Assembly (NCBI RefSeq): GCF_013170805.1
Contig: NZ_CP051293.1
Location: 434,001 to 498,000, forward strand
Direction of reading: 5' to 3'
DNA: 64,000 nt
From: Mesorhizobium sp. NZP2077
GTDB taxonomy: Bacteria > Pseudomonadota > Alphaproteobacteria > Rhizobiales > Rhizobiaceae
Below are positions 1 to 8,019 of the stretch, one piece after another. Each line of letters starts with the position of its first letter. Within the stretch, counting starts at the first letter, position 1. A program made the translations under genes and the position numbers. The notes beneath the pieces were generated by a model that saw only the letters and a program-made list of their open reading frames with translations, had not been told where the DNA came from and made no database searches.

Positions 1-95
1 ATGGCGGCACGCTGACCGCCGAGAACATCCCCGGCACCAAACCGGGCGAGATCAAGGGCGCGCGCTTCGTCGTGACGCTGCCCGCCGAAGCATGA
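1..95 (+). CDS. chvG: Sensor histidine kinase C-terminus (ChvG-like), partial
   Basis: Only the last 30 codons are inside the window, read in the frame beginning at base 3 and ending with TGA at 93-95. The residues (GGTLTAENI at the start, GARFVVTLPA near the end) are the typical last strands of a HATPase_c domain. The next genes are a short HprK, a mannose-type EIIA and HPr. In alphaproteobacteria this set usually follows the ChvI/ChvG (ExoS) acid- and envelope-sensing two-component pair, so ChvG is the best reading. The identification rests on this context and on the HATPase tail, not on any kinase core residues. Confidence 0.6.
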   Translation, partial: GGTLTAENIPGTKPGEIKGARFVVTLPAEA

Positions 96-101
96 TCTTG
101 A

Positions 102-563
102 ATGTTAGGTGCGGCCGTGCGGCCTGAAAACATTCACGCAACAGCGGTCCTGATCGGTGAGCACGGCATTCTGGTCAGCGGGGCGTCCGGTTCGGGCAAG
201 ACGACGCTGGCGCTGGCGCTCATCGACCATTGCCGCCAGCGCGGATTGTTCGCGCGGCTGGTTGGCGACGATCAGCTTTTCGTCGAGGCGCATGCGGGGC
301 GGCTGGTGTGTCGCGCACCGGCCACCATACAAGGTCTCGCCGAGGTGCCGGGGCTCGGGCCACGCAAGCTGCCATTCGAACCGGCCTGCGTCGTCGACCT
401 GCATCTGCGCCTGCTGCCAGCCGGCGAAATCGCACGCTTCCAGGAGGACGCCAGCGACGAGATCCTCGGCTGCGCGGTGCCGCGGATCGATCTGGCCGAG
501 CGCAATGTCCAGGCGGCCCTGCCCGCCATGATGGCGCGGCTGTCGATGATGCCTTTTCTATGA
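102..563 (+). CDS. hprK: HPr kinase/phosphorylase, short alphaproteobacterial form
   Basis: 153 residues. A Walker A motif GASGSGKT lies at residues 27-34, and a later RIDLAERNVQ segment matches the conserved HprK signature region. HprK phosphorylates a regulatory serine on HPr using ATP and can remove the phosphate. Firmicute HprK is about twice as long because of an extra N-terminal domain; alphaproteobacterial versions normally hold only the catalytic domain, so this is not a truncation. It starts 6 bp after the ChvG stop, which suggests cotranscription with the two-component genes. Its likely substrate, HPr, is encoded two genes downstream. No sugar permease genes are near, which fits a regulatory PTS. 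Confidence 0.9.
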   Translation: MLGAAVRPENIHATAVLIGEHGILVSGASGSGKTTLALALIDHCRQRGLFARLVGDDQLFVEAHAGRLVCRAPATIQGLAEVPGLGPRKLPFEPACVVDLHLRLLPAGEIARFQEDASDEILGCAVPRIDLAERNVQAALPAMMARLSMMPFL

Positions 564-623
564 TCCGCACGGGGTTTTTTGCTGCAATGCGTCAAAATGG
601 CATGGGCCGGCGCAATTTTGGGC

Positions 624-652
624 TTGTCAACGGGCCGTGCGTCGACAAGATA
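624..652 (+). promoter_or_regulatory. Candidate promoter for the EIIA-HPr pair
   Basis: TTGTCA (624-629) and AAGATA (647-652) are separated by 17 bp in the 164-bp gap between hprK and the EIIA gene, about 75 bp before its ATG. The hexamers match the vegetative consensus reasonably but not strongly. The unusually wide gap in an otherwise tight cluster supports an internal promoter here. Confidence 0.4.
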
Positions 653-727
653 GCGCTCCCGCCGCCTGGAATGGCTGGCGAGCATAAAATGCGCCTGTGA
701 AGCGGCGATGACGGGAGCCACCAAAGA

Positions 728-1129
728 ATGATCGGACTCGTGCTTGTAACGCACGGTCAACTGGCCACCGAGTTCCGACATGCCGTCGAACATGTCGTCG
801 GGCCACAAGACAATTTCGAAACCGTGGCGATCGGTGCCGACGACGATATGGAACAGCGTCGCCGCGACATCGTCGACGCCGTCGCCCGTGTTGATACCGG
901 AACGGGCGTCATCGTGCTGACCGACATGTTCGGCGGCACGCCGTCGAACCTCGCCATTTCGGTCATGGAATCCGGCCGCACCGAGGTGATCGCCGGCATG
1001 AACCTGCCGATGCTGATCAAGCTGTCGTCGATCCGCAAGGGCGACAACATGGCGGCCGCGCTCGACGAGGCGCAGGCCGCCGGCCGCAAATACATCAATG
1101 TCGCCAGCCAGCTTCTGAGCAGCAAATGA
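728..1129 (+). CDS. PTS EIIA component, mannose family
   Basis: 133 residues forming a single EIIA-Man domain. The N-terminus reads MIGLVLVTHG, with His9 as the expected phosphorylation site; the TDMFGGTPSN motif typical of the family follows at about residue 66. In alphaproteobacteria this protein is the terminal phosphate acceptor of a regulatory PTS (EI-Ntr, HPr, EIIA) and has no dedicated EIIB/C transporter, and none is present here. The stop overlaps the next ATG (ATGA), so translation is probably coupled to HPr. Its downstream regulatory targets cannot be read from the sequence. Confidence 0.92.
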   Translation: MIGLVLVTHGQLATEFRHAVEHVVGPQDNFETVAIGADDDMEQRRRDIVDAVARVDTGTGVIVLTDMFGGTPSNLAISVMESGRTEVIAGMNLPMLIKLSSIRKGDNMAAALDEAQAAGRKYINVASQLLSSK

Positions 1130-1437
1130 ACGCGCTATCCCCGGGAAAAGACCAGATCGCCAAAGATCAGATCACCCGGGAGTTTCCGATCGTCAACCAG
1201 CGCGGCCTGCATGCACGCGCCTCGGCCAAATTCGTCCAGCTCGCCAGCGGCTTCGACGCCGCGGTGCATGTCGAGAAGGACGGTGTCAAGGTCGGCGGCA
1301 CATCGATCATGGGCCTGATGATGCTTGCCGCCAGCCCGGGTTACTCGATCCGCGTTACCGCCAGCGGGCCGGAGGCGCTCGAGGTCATGGACGCGCTGGA
1401 GCAACTTGTCGCCTCCCGCTTCGGCGAGGAATGCTGA
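1126..1437 (+). CDS. ptsH: Phosphocarrier protein HPr
   Basis: 103 residues, a single HPr domain after an N-terminal extension of about 18 residues. The active-site stretch NQRGLHARASAKF places the phospho-accepting histidine at residue 29. The regulatory serine that HprK would modify is Ser60, in GGTSIMGLMML. Having both sites fits the nearby hprK gene. The gene overlaps the EIIA gene by 4 bp. A start slightly further in is possible, because the first 18 residues are not part of the usual HPr fold. Confidence 0.93.
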   Translation: MNALSPGKDQIAKDQITREFPIVNQRGLHARASAKFVQLASGFDAAVHVEKDGVKVGGTSIMGLMMLAASPGYSIRVTASGPEALEVMDALEQLVASRFGEEC

Positions 1438-1477
1438 TCTCGCATACCGCCCAAGCATGCCCGAGAGACATGCAGGG

Positions 1478-1493
1478 ATAAAGATTTCTTTAT
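1478..1493 (+). promoter_or_regulatory. Perfect inverted-repeat operator upstream of ahcY (SahR-like)
   Basis: ATAAAGA-TT-TCTTTAT is a perfect 7-bp inverted repeat with a 2-bp spacer, about 130 bp before the ahcY ATG. It stands out as AT-rich in GC-rich DNA. A weak promoter-like pair follows directly (TTGTCG 1500-1505 and CTAGTC 1522-1527, 16-bp spacing), so a bound protein could affect polymerase. ArsR-family SahR/SamR regulators of S-adenosylhomocysteine metabolism are known to use ATAAAG/CTTTAT-type palindromes in Proteobacteria. Assigning this site to SahR is inference; no regulator gene is in the window. Confidence 0.55.
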
Positions 1494-1619
1494 ATCCCAT
1501 TGTCGTCTCGATGCCGATCTGCTAGTCAGGCCGGCAATTCGCGCCCTTCGACGCGCCGACCGGCGCGGGCGCATCCGCAACCAATTCGCAAGCACATCAA
1601 AATCGCAGGGAGCACTGCC

Positions 1620-3020
1620 ATGACGGGTAGCAAGGATTATGTGGTCGCCGACATCTCGCTTGCCGGCTGGGGCCGCAAGGAGCTGGATATCGCCGAAACC
1701 GAAATGCCGGGCCTGATGGCCTGCCGCGAGGAATTCGGCGCCAAGAAGCCGCTGAAGGGCGCGCGCATCACCGGCTCGCTGCACATGACCATCCAGACGG
1801 CGGTGCTGATCGAGACGCTGAAGGCGCTCGGCGCCGATATCCGCTGGGCCTCCTGCAACATCTTCTCGACGCAGGACCATGCGGCGGCGGCGATCGCCGA
1901 GGCCGGCATTCCGGTCTTCGCCGTCAAGGGCGAGAGCCTCGAACAGTACTGGGACTACACCGACCGGATCTTCCAGTGGACCGATGGCGGCCTCTCCAAC
2001 ATGATCCTCGACGATGGCGGCGACGCCACCATGTACATCCTGATCGGCGCCCGCGCCGAGGCCGGCGAGGACGTGCTGTCCAACCCGCAGAGCGAGGAAG
2101 AGGAATATTTCTATGCCCAGGTCAAGAAGCGCCTGAAGGCTTCGCCCGGCTTCTTTACCAAGCAGAAGGCTGCCATCCGCGGCGTCACCGAAGAGACGAC
2201 GACCGGCGTCAACCGGCTCTACCAGCTGCAGAAGAAGGGCCTGCTGCCCTTCCCCGCCATCAACGTCAACGACTCGGTCACCAAGTCGAAATTCGACAAC
2301 AAATATGGCTGCAAGGAATCGCTGGTCGACGGCATCCGTCGCGGCACCGACACGATGATGGCCGGCAAGGTCGCGGTCGTCTGCGGTTATGGCGACGTCG
2401 GCAAGGGCTCGTCGGCTTCGCTCAAGGGCGCCGGCGCCCGCGTCAAGGTCACCGAGGTCGACCCGATCTGCGCCCTGCAGGCGGCGATGGACGGCTTTGA
2501 AGTCGTCACGCTGGAAGATGCGGCTCCGACCGCCGACATCGTCATCACCACCACCGGCAACAAGGATGTCGTCACCCTCGACCATATGCGGTCGATGAAG
2601 GACATGGTGATCGTCGGCAACATCGGCCACTTCGACAACGAGATCCAGGTCGCGTCGCTGCGCAATCTGAAATGGACCAACGTCAAGCCGCAGGTCGACA
2701 TGATCACCTTCCCGGACGGCAAGCGGATGATCCTGCTGTCGGAAGGCCGGCTGCTCAATCTCGGCAACGCCACCGGCCACCCGAGCTTCGTCATGTCGGC
2801 ATCCTTCACCAACCAGGTGCTGGCCCAAATCGAGCTGTTCAGCAAGGGCGAGCAGTACCAGAACCAGGTCTATGTCCTGCCCAAGCATCTCGACGAGAAG
2901 GTCGCGCGCCTGCACCTCGACAAACTCGGCGCCCGCCTGACCGAATTGTCGGGTGAGCAGGCCGCCTATATTGGCGTCACGCCGCAGGGGCCGTTCAAGC
3001 CGGAACACTACCGCTATTAA
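1620..3020 (+). CDS. ahcY: Adenosylhomocysteinase
   Basis: 466 residues. NAD-dependent S-adenosyl-L-homocysteine hydrolase, splitting SAH into adenosine and homocysteine and so recycling methyl-cycle product. The NAD-binding stretch [11 protein letters not shown] and the C-terminal HYRY end are both present, and the length is normal for the bacterial enzyme. The ATG at 1620 was chosen because the protein then begins with [18 protein letters not shown], the usual N-terminus; the frame stays open upstream to 1500 without family similarity. It is followed by a strong hairpin terminator and preceded by a palindromic operator, so it is probably a single-gene transcript. Confidence 0.98.
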   Translation: MTGSKDYVVADISLAGWGRKELDIAETEMPGLMACREEFGAKKPLKGARITGSLHMTIQTAVLIETLKALGADIRWASCNIFSTQDHAAAAIAEAGIPVFAVKGESLEQYWDYTDRIFQWTDGGLSNMILDDGGDATMYILIGARAEAGEDVLSNPQSEEEEYFYAQVKKRLKASPGFFTKQKAAIRGVTEETTTGVNRLYQLQKKGLLPFPAINVNDSVTKSKFDNKYGCKESLVDGIRRGTDTMMAGKVAVVCGYGDVGKGSSASLKGAGARVKVTEVDPICALQAAMDGFEVVTLEDAAPTADIVITTTGNKDVVTLDHMRSMKDMVIVGNIGHFDNEIQVASLRNLKWTNVKPQVDMITFPDGKRMILLSEGRLLNLGNATGHPSFVMSASFTNQVLAQIELFSKGEQYQNQVYVLPKHLDEKVARLHLDKLGARLTELSGEQAAYIGVTPQGPFKPEHYRY

Positions 3021-3050
3021 CCAAAGCTACATTTACTACTATATATTGAC

Positions 3051-3085
3051 GCCGGGCGATTGACTTTTCGCCCGGCTTTATTTTT
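3051..3085 (+). terminator. Rho-independent terminator of ahcY
   Basis: An 8-bp GC stem, GCCGGGCG (3051-3058) paired with CGCCCGGC (3069-3076), has a 10-nt loop and is followed by TTTATTTTT. It lies 30 bp after the ahcY stop. Confidence 0.9.
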
Positions 3086-3218
3086 GCGCGCAATCGCCTT
3101 CACGGCGATTCGGCGAGGGTTTATTGTCAGGTGATTCGCGACGCTTCCGGCCCGAGAGGGGATCAGAGAGGCGCGTATCAGGGCGGTCTTGCATTCAGGC
3201 GGCGGAGAGGACCAAGAC

Positions 3219-5774
3219 ATGCCGGGGCAAAACCCGCACGGAGCGGGATCGGCCGTTTCCGGCGGCCATGACGATTCGGGGACCGTAAACCCGGCCACCC
3301 AGGGCGGGCGCCTTTCATGGCGTGCCCGAGCGGGCTTGTTCCTGGCCAGCTCCGCGCTGGCCGCTCCCTTGGCTGGCGCCGTGGCGCATGCCGAGAACGC
3401 CGCTGTGACCACCGCAGGGCTGTCGATCAACACGGTCGAAGTCATGCAGCTTGCCGTGTTCGTCGGCGTGACCGGCGCGGCATTGCTGTCGGCCATCGTT
3501 CTCATCCGCGAGCGAGCCCGCACCTCGGCTGAGAATGTCGAGCTGAGAAGCCGTGTCGCCGACGTCAACGCGGCGCTGCGCCGTTCGGAAGCACTGCTCA
3601 ATCTGCGCGACCAGCGTGTGGTCGTCTGGGCCTCGGAAAACAAGAAGCCAGAACTCATCGGCACATTGCCGGTCGAAAGCGGCGCGCCGGAGGAGCGGGC
3701 GGCGTTCCTCGCCTTCGGCCGCTGGCTGATGCCGCGCTCGGCGGCAGCGCTCGAACATGCCATCGCGGGCTTGCGCGAAAAGGCGAGGCCTTTCGACCTG
3801 GTCATCGAATCGCAGGCCGGCGCTCCGCTCGAAGTGCATGGCCGCAAGAGCGCCGCGCATATACTGGTGCGGTTTGTCTCGCTTTCCGAAACGCAGCGCA
3901 GCCAGGCCCGGCTGAAGATCGACAACCAGAGGCTGGCCGCCGACCATGACACGATGATCGGCCTGCTCGAAGCGCTGAAGATGCCGGCATGGCTGCGCGA
4001 CGAGCACGGACGCCTGAAATGGGTCAACCGCGCCTATGCCGACGCTGTCGAAGCCGAAAGCGCCGAAGCCGCCGTCCGCGACGCCAAGGAATTCCTCGGC
4101 GGCCAGGCACGCGAGGCGATCGGCGCTCAGCACAAACTGCATCCGGTTTTCGAACAGTCGCTCTCCACGGTGATCGAAGGCGACCGCCGGGTGTTCGCGG
4201 TGACCGACTTCGCCAGCGCCGACGGTTCGGCCGGCCTTGCCTGCGACACCAGCGCCATCGAGACCATTCGCGGCGAATATGAGCGGACGGTGCGCAGCCA
4301 CGCCGACACGCTCGACCAGCTCAACACCGCCGTCGCTATTTTCGACACCGACGAGAAGCTGCGCTTCTTCAACCAGGCCTTCCAGAAACTGTGGGGCCTG
4401 GACATCGGCTTCCTGCACAGCGCGCCTGACAACGCGCTTTTGCTCGACCGGCTGCGCAGCGAAGGCAAGATCGCCGAGCAGCCCGAATGGCGCCGCTGGA
4501 AGGAAGGCCTGCTCGGCGCCTATCGCGCGGTCGAATCGCAGGAACATTGGTGGCATCTGCCTGACGGCAAGACCATCCGCGTCGTCGCCAACCCGCAGCC
4601 CAAGGGTGGCGTCACCTGGGTGTTCGAGAATCTAACCGAGAAGATGGACCTGGAAAGCCGCTATCGCACAGCGGTGAGGGTCCAGGGCGAGACGCTCGAC
4701 AACCTCGCCGAAGGCGTGGCGGTGTTCGGGCCCGATGGCCGGCTCCGCCTGTCGAACCCGGCCTTTGCCACGCTGTGGGGATTGAGTGGCGACGCCGCCA
4801 AGCCCAATGTGCACGTCTCGACGATCCGTGATCTTAGCGACCGGCAGGCGGTCGACAGCCCCTGGCCTGGCTTCGTTGCCGCCATCACCGGGTTCGACGA
4901 CGAGCGCCGCGAACGCCATGGCCAGACCGAGCTCAACAACGGCATCGTGCTGCGCTACGCCGTGATTCCGCTGCCCAACGGGCAAGTGATGATGACCTTC
5001 GTCGACGTCACCGACAGCGTGAATGTCGAACGCGCGCTGAAGGACAAGAACGAGGCGCTGGAAAAATCAGACCAGCTCAAGAACGACTTCGTCCAGCACG
5101 TGTCCTATGAGCTACGCTCGCCGCTGACCAACATCATCGGCTTCACCGAACTGCTTTCCGTGCCGACGACCGGACCGCTGAACCAAAAGCAGCGCGAGTA
5201 TGTCGAGCATGTCAGCTCGTCGTCCTCGGTCCTGCTCACCATCGTCAACGACATACTCGACCTGGCGACCGTCGACGCCGGCATTATGCAGCTCGACATT
5301 TCCGAGGTGCATGTCGACCGTACCATCGCGGCGGCTGCGGAACTCGTTGCCGATCGGCTGCAGGAGCATTCGATCCGGCTTGAGGTCGATGCCGCTGCCG
5401 CGCCGAAGACGTTCCACGGCGACGAAATCCGCATCCGCCAGATCCTCTACAATCTGCTCAGCAACGCCGCCAACTACGCGCCGGAGGCCAGCACCATCCG
5501 TCTCGCCTGCCGCCATCTGGCGGACGGGGTGGAATTCTCGGTTCATGACGACGGTCCCGGCATGCCGCCGGATGTTCTGGATTCAGTGTTCCGTCGCTTC
5601 GAACCGCGTACCAATGGCGGCCGCCGGCGCGGCGCCGGCCTCGGCCTGTCGATCGTCAAGAGCTTTGTCGAACTGCATGGCGGCCACGTTCGCATCGAAA
5701 CCGGCAAGGACAAGGGCACGACCGTCATCTGCACCTTCCCCGACATGCCGGGCATCCGCGCCGCGGCCGAGTAG
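3219..5774 (+). CDS. divL: DivL-like PAS sensor kinase with tyrosine at the phosphorylation site
   Basis: 851 residues from the ATG at 3219, chosen because GGCGGAGAGG lies 8 bp upstream; an in-frame TTG at 3189 would add 10 residues. Two hydrophobic segments (about 38-56 and 75-96) anchor it in the inner membrane. Three PAS-like repeats follow (about 244, 364 and 490), then a dimerisation domain and HATPase_c with G1 box DDGPG (777-781) and G2 box GAGLGLS (about 805). The HisKA motif reads FVQHVSYELRSPL: the phospho-acceptor histidine is replaced by Tyr630. That substitution is the hallmark of DivL, which in Caulobacter binds DivK and controls the CckA-CtrA cell-cycle relay. Function here is inferred from that family. 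Confidence 0.85.
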   Translation: MPGQNPHGAGSAVSGGHDDSGTVNPATQGGRLSWRARAGLFLASSALAAPLAGAVAHAENAAVTTAGLSINTVEVMQLAVFVGVTGAALLSAIVLIRERARTSAENVELRSRVADVNAALRRSEALLNLRDQRVVVWASENKKPELIGTLPVESGAPEERAAFLAFGRWLMPRSAAALEHAIAGLREKARPFDLVIESQAGAPLEVHGRKSAAHILVRFVSLSETQRSQARLKIDNQRLAADHDTMIGLLEALKMPAWLRDEHGRLKWVNRAYADAVEAESAEAAVRDAKEFLGGQAREAIGAQHKLHPVFEQSLSTVIEGDRRVFAVTDFASADGSAGLACDTSAIETIRGEYERTVRSHADTLDQLNTAVAIFDTDEKLRFFNQAFQKLWGLDIGFLHSAPDNALLLDRLRSEGKIAEQPEWRRWKEGLLGAYRAVESQEHWWHLPDGKTIRVVANPQPKGGVTWVFENLTEKMDLESRYRTAVRVQGETLDNLAEGVAVFGPDGRLRLSNPAFATLWGLSGDAAKPNVHVSTIRDLSDRQAVDSPWPGFVAAITGFDDERRERHGQTELNNGIVLRYAVIPLPNGQVMMTFVDVTDSVNVERALKDKNEALEKSDQLKNDFVQHVSYELRSPLTNIIGFTELLSVPTTGPLNQKQREYVEHVSSSSSVLLTIVNDILDLATVDAGIMQLDISEVHVDRTIAAAAELVADRLQEHSIRLEVDAAAAPKTFHGDEIRIRQILYNLLSNAANYAPEASTIRLACRHLADGVEFSVHDDGPGMPPDVLDSVFRRFEPRTNGGRRRGAGLGLSIVKSFVELHGGHVRIETGKDKGTTVICTFPDMPGIRAAAE

Positions 5775-5782
5775 CGCGCTCG

Positions 5783-7294
5783 ATGACGGGCCTAGTGCTG
5801 GAGCGGTTGCTCACCGATGAGACACAGACAGCGCGATTGGGCGAAGATCTGGCGCTGGCATTGCGTGCCGGCGACGTGCTGGCGCTCAAGGGCGATCTCG
5901 GCGCAGGCAAGTCCACTCTCGCACGGGCGCTGATCAGGACGCTGGCGGACGACACCAGCCTCGACGTGCCGAGCCCGACCTTCACTTTGGTGCAGAGCTA
6001 CGACACGCGCATCCCGGTCCATCATTTCGATCTCTACCGCTTGTCCTCGGCAAGCGAGTTCGACGAGCTCGGCTTCGACGAAGCGCTGACGCAAGGGGCT
6101 GCCCTGGTCGAATGGCCCGAGCGGGCCGAAGGCTATTTGCCGAAGACAACGCTATCGATCGAGCTTCTCCAGCATGGCGAAGGCCGGCTGGCGCGGCTGT
6201 CGGGGCAAGGGGCCGCCTTCGACCGCGCGGCGCGGTCGCTGGCCATGCGCGGCTTCCTGGAAGATGCCGGCTGGGACGAAGCGCGGCGGCGACATTTCAT
6301 CGGCGACGCCTCGGCCCGCTCCTATGAGATCGTCACGCTCGCCGCCCAGGAGCCGCGTGTGCTGATGAACTCGCCGCGGCTGGTGCTCGGCCCGCCCGTG
6401 CGCGACGGCAAACCCTATGCGGTGATCGCCCACACCGCCCAGTCGGTCTCCGCCTTCGTCGCCATCGACCGGGCCTTGATGGCTGGTGGTGTCAGTGTCC
6501 CCGAAATCCACGCCGAGGACCAGGACCAGGGCTTCCTGCTGCTTGAACATCTCGGTTCCGAAGGGTTTCTCGGCAAGGACGGCGAACCGCTGGCCGAGCG
6601 CTACGCCGCGGCCGCCGAGCTGCTGGCCATGATGCACGGCCAGACCTGGCCGCAGCGCCTGCAAGCCGGACCCGGCAGCTTCCACGAGGTGCCGCCCTTC
6701 GACCGCGATGCGATGATGATCGAAGCCGACCTTTTGGTCGACTGGTATGTGCCGGCGATATCGGGCAGCCCGGCCAGCGACGATCTGCGCACTGGCTACG
6801 CCAGGGAATGGAACGTACTTTTCGACCGGCTGCAAGGCAGCGAATACACGCTGATGCTACGCGACTTCCATTCGCCCAACATCATCTGGCGCGAGGATCG
6901 CGCTGAGCATGACCGGCTGGGCATCGTCGACTTCCAGGATGCGCTGATCGGACCTTCAGCCTATGACGTGGCTTCGCTCGCCATGGATGCCCGCGTCACC
7001 CTACCGCCCGAAATCGAAAAGCGGACGCTCGACGCCTATGTCGCGGCGCGCCATGCAGCAGGAGCCTTTGACGAAGCGAGCTTCCTGGAATCCTATGCAA
7101 TCATGGCCGCACAGCGCAATTCCAAGATCCTCGGCATTTTCGTGCGGCTCGAAAAACGCGACGGCAAACCTTATTATCTGAAGCACCTGCCGCGCATCCG
7201 CGACTATCTGCGCCGGGCGCTGTCCCACCCGGCGCTCGCCAGCCTGCGGGACTTCTATCATGCGCACGGGCTGCTTGAGGAACGAACGCTGTGA
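5783..7294 (+). CDS. tsaE: TsaE-AmgK fusion: tRNA t6A ATPase joined to amino-sugar kinase
   Basis: 503 residues with two domains. Residues 1 to about 150 are TsaE, the ATPase of the t6A tRNA-modification complex, with Walker A GDLGAGKST at 37-45 and the SPTFTLVQSY and HHFDLYRL motifs. Residues from about 160 form an aminoglycoside-phosphotransferase-like kinase with LRDFHSPNIIW (catalytic loop) and IVDFQDA (metal-binding Asp). The kinase resembles AmgK, which makes MurNAc/GlcNAc 1-phosphate in peptidoglycan recycling. The next gene is the matching MurU nucleotidyltransferase, overlapping by 4 bp (GTGA), which supports that role. The gene begins 8 bp after divL. Confidence 0.9.
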   Translation: MTGLVLERLLTDETQTARLGEDLALALRAGDVLALKGDLGAGKSTLARALIRTLADDTSLDVPSPTFTLVQSYDTRIPVHHFDLYRLSSASEFDELGFDEALTQGAALVEWPERAEGYLPKTTLSIELLQHGEGRLARLSGQGAAFDRAARSLAMRGFLEDAGWDEARRRHFIGDASARSYEIVTLAAQEPRVLMNSPRLVLGPPVRDGKPYAVIAHTAQSVSAFVAIDRALMAGGVSVPEIHAEDQDQGFLLLEHLGSEGFLGKDGEPLAERYAAAAELLAMMHGQTWPQRLQAGPGSFHEVPPFDRDAMMIEADLLVDWYVPAISGSPASDDLRTGYAREWNVLFDRLQGSEYTLMLRDFHSPNIIWREDRAEHDRLGIVDFQDALIGPSAYDVASLAMDARVTLPPEIEKRTLDAYVAARHAAGAFDEASFLESYAIMAAQRNSKILGIFVRLEKRDGKPYYLKHLPRIRDYLRRALSHPALASLRDFYHAHGLLEERTL

Positions 7295-8019
7295 TAGCAG
7301 GACCGGACACTGCCATCGTACTCGCCGCCGGGCTTGGCAAGCGCATGCGGCCGATCACCGACACTATTCCCAAGCCGCTGGTCAGGATCGCCGGCAAGAC
7401 GTTGCTTGACTGGGGGCTCGACAGCCTCGCCGCCGCCGGCGTCGCCAAGGCCGTGGTGAACGTTCACTATCTGCCTGAACAGATAACAGCCCATGTCGCG
7501 GCGCGTCGGGCACCGAAGATCGTCATTTCCGATGAGAGCGACCGGCTGCTCGATTCCGCCGGCGGCATCGTCAAGGCGCTGCCGGAACTGGGCGAGCAGC
7601 CCTTCTATATCCTCAACGCCGACACCTTCTGGATCGACCACGGTCCGCTCAATCTCGGCCGCCTCGCCCTTGCATGGGACGCCGCGAAAATGGATATTCT
7701 GCTGATGCTGGCTGATCTCCATCAGGCGACCGGACACTGCGGCTCAACCGATTTCCTGGTGGCGCCGGACGGCGCCTTGCGGCGATCGAAAGGCGATCCG
7801 GCTGGGCTGATCTATGCCGGTGCGGCGATCATCCATCCGCGCCTGTTCAAGGACGCACCGGCCGAACCGCATTCGCTCAACGCCTATTTCGATAAAGCCA
7901 TTGCCGCGGGCCGGCTGTTCGGCATGCCGATGCACGGCCACTGGATCACCGTCGGTACGCCCGATGCCATCCCGCTGGCGGAAGAAGCCGTCGCCGGCGC
8001 GCTAACCGAGTCGCAATGA
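7291..8019 (+). CDS. murU: Nucleotidyltransferase, MurNAc-1-phosphate uridylyltransferase (MurU-like)
   Basis: 242 residues with a GTG start overlapping the previous stop. The N-terminus IVLAAGLGKRMRPITDTIPKPLV is the classic sugar-nucleotide pyrophosphorylase signature. LNADTFWID carries the metal-binding Asp. Paired with the AmgK-type kinase just upstream, it would convert MurNAc 1-phosphate to UDP-MurNAc, bypassing MurA/MurB in cell-wall recycling. That specificity is inferred from the pairing; the fold alone would also allow a glucose- or mannose-1-phosphate substrate. Confidence 0.88.
   Translation: MIAGPDTAIVLAAGLGKRMRPITDTIPKPLVRIAGKTLLDWGLDSLAAAGVAKAVVNVHYLPEQITAHVAARRAPKIVISDESDRLLDSAGGIVKALPELGEQPFYILNADTFWIDHGPLNLGRLALAWDAAKMDILLMLADLHQATGHCGSTDFLVAPDGALRRSKGDPAGLIYAGAAIIHPRLFKDAPAEPHSLNAYFDKAIAAGRLFGMPMHGHWITVGTPDAIPLAEEAVAGALTESQ

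Noticed and set aside
102..563. HprK as a truncated pseudogene because it is half the Firmicute length
   Set aside because: The catalytic P-loop and signature are intact, and short HprK is normal in alphaproteobacteria.
1440..1619. A SAM/SAH riboswitch before ahcY
   Set aside because: No recognisable pseudoknot or conserved riboswitch core was found; the clear signal there is a short DNA palindrome, which better fits a repressor site.
1341..3008. A 555-codon minus-strand open frame opposite ahcY
   Set aside because: Shadow of ahcY codon bias; no recognisable motif and no upstream signals.
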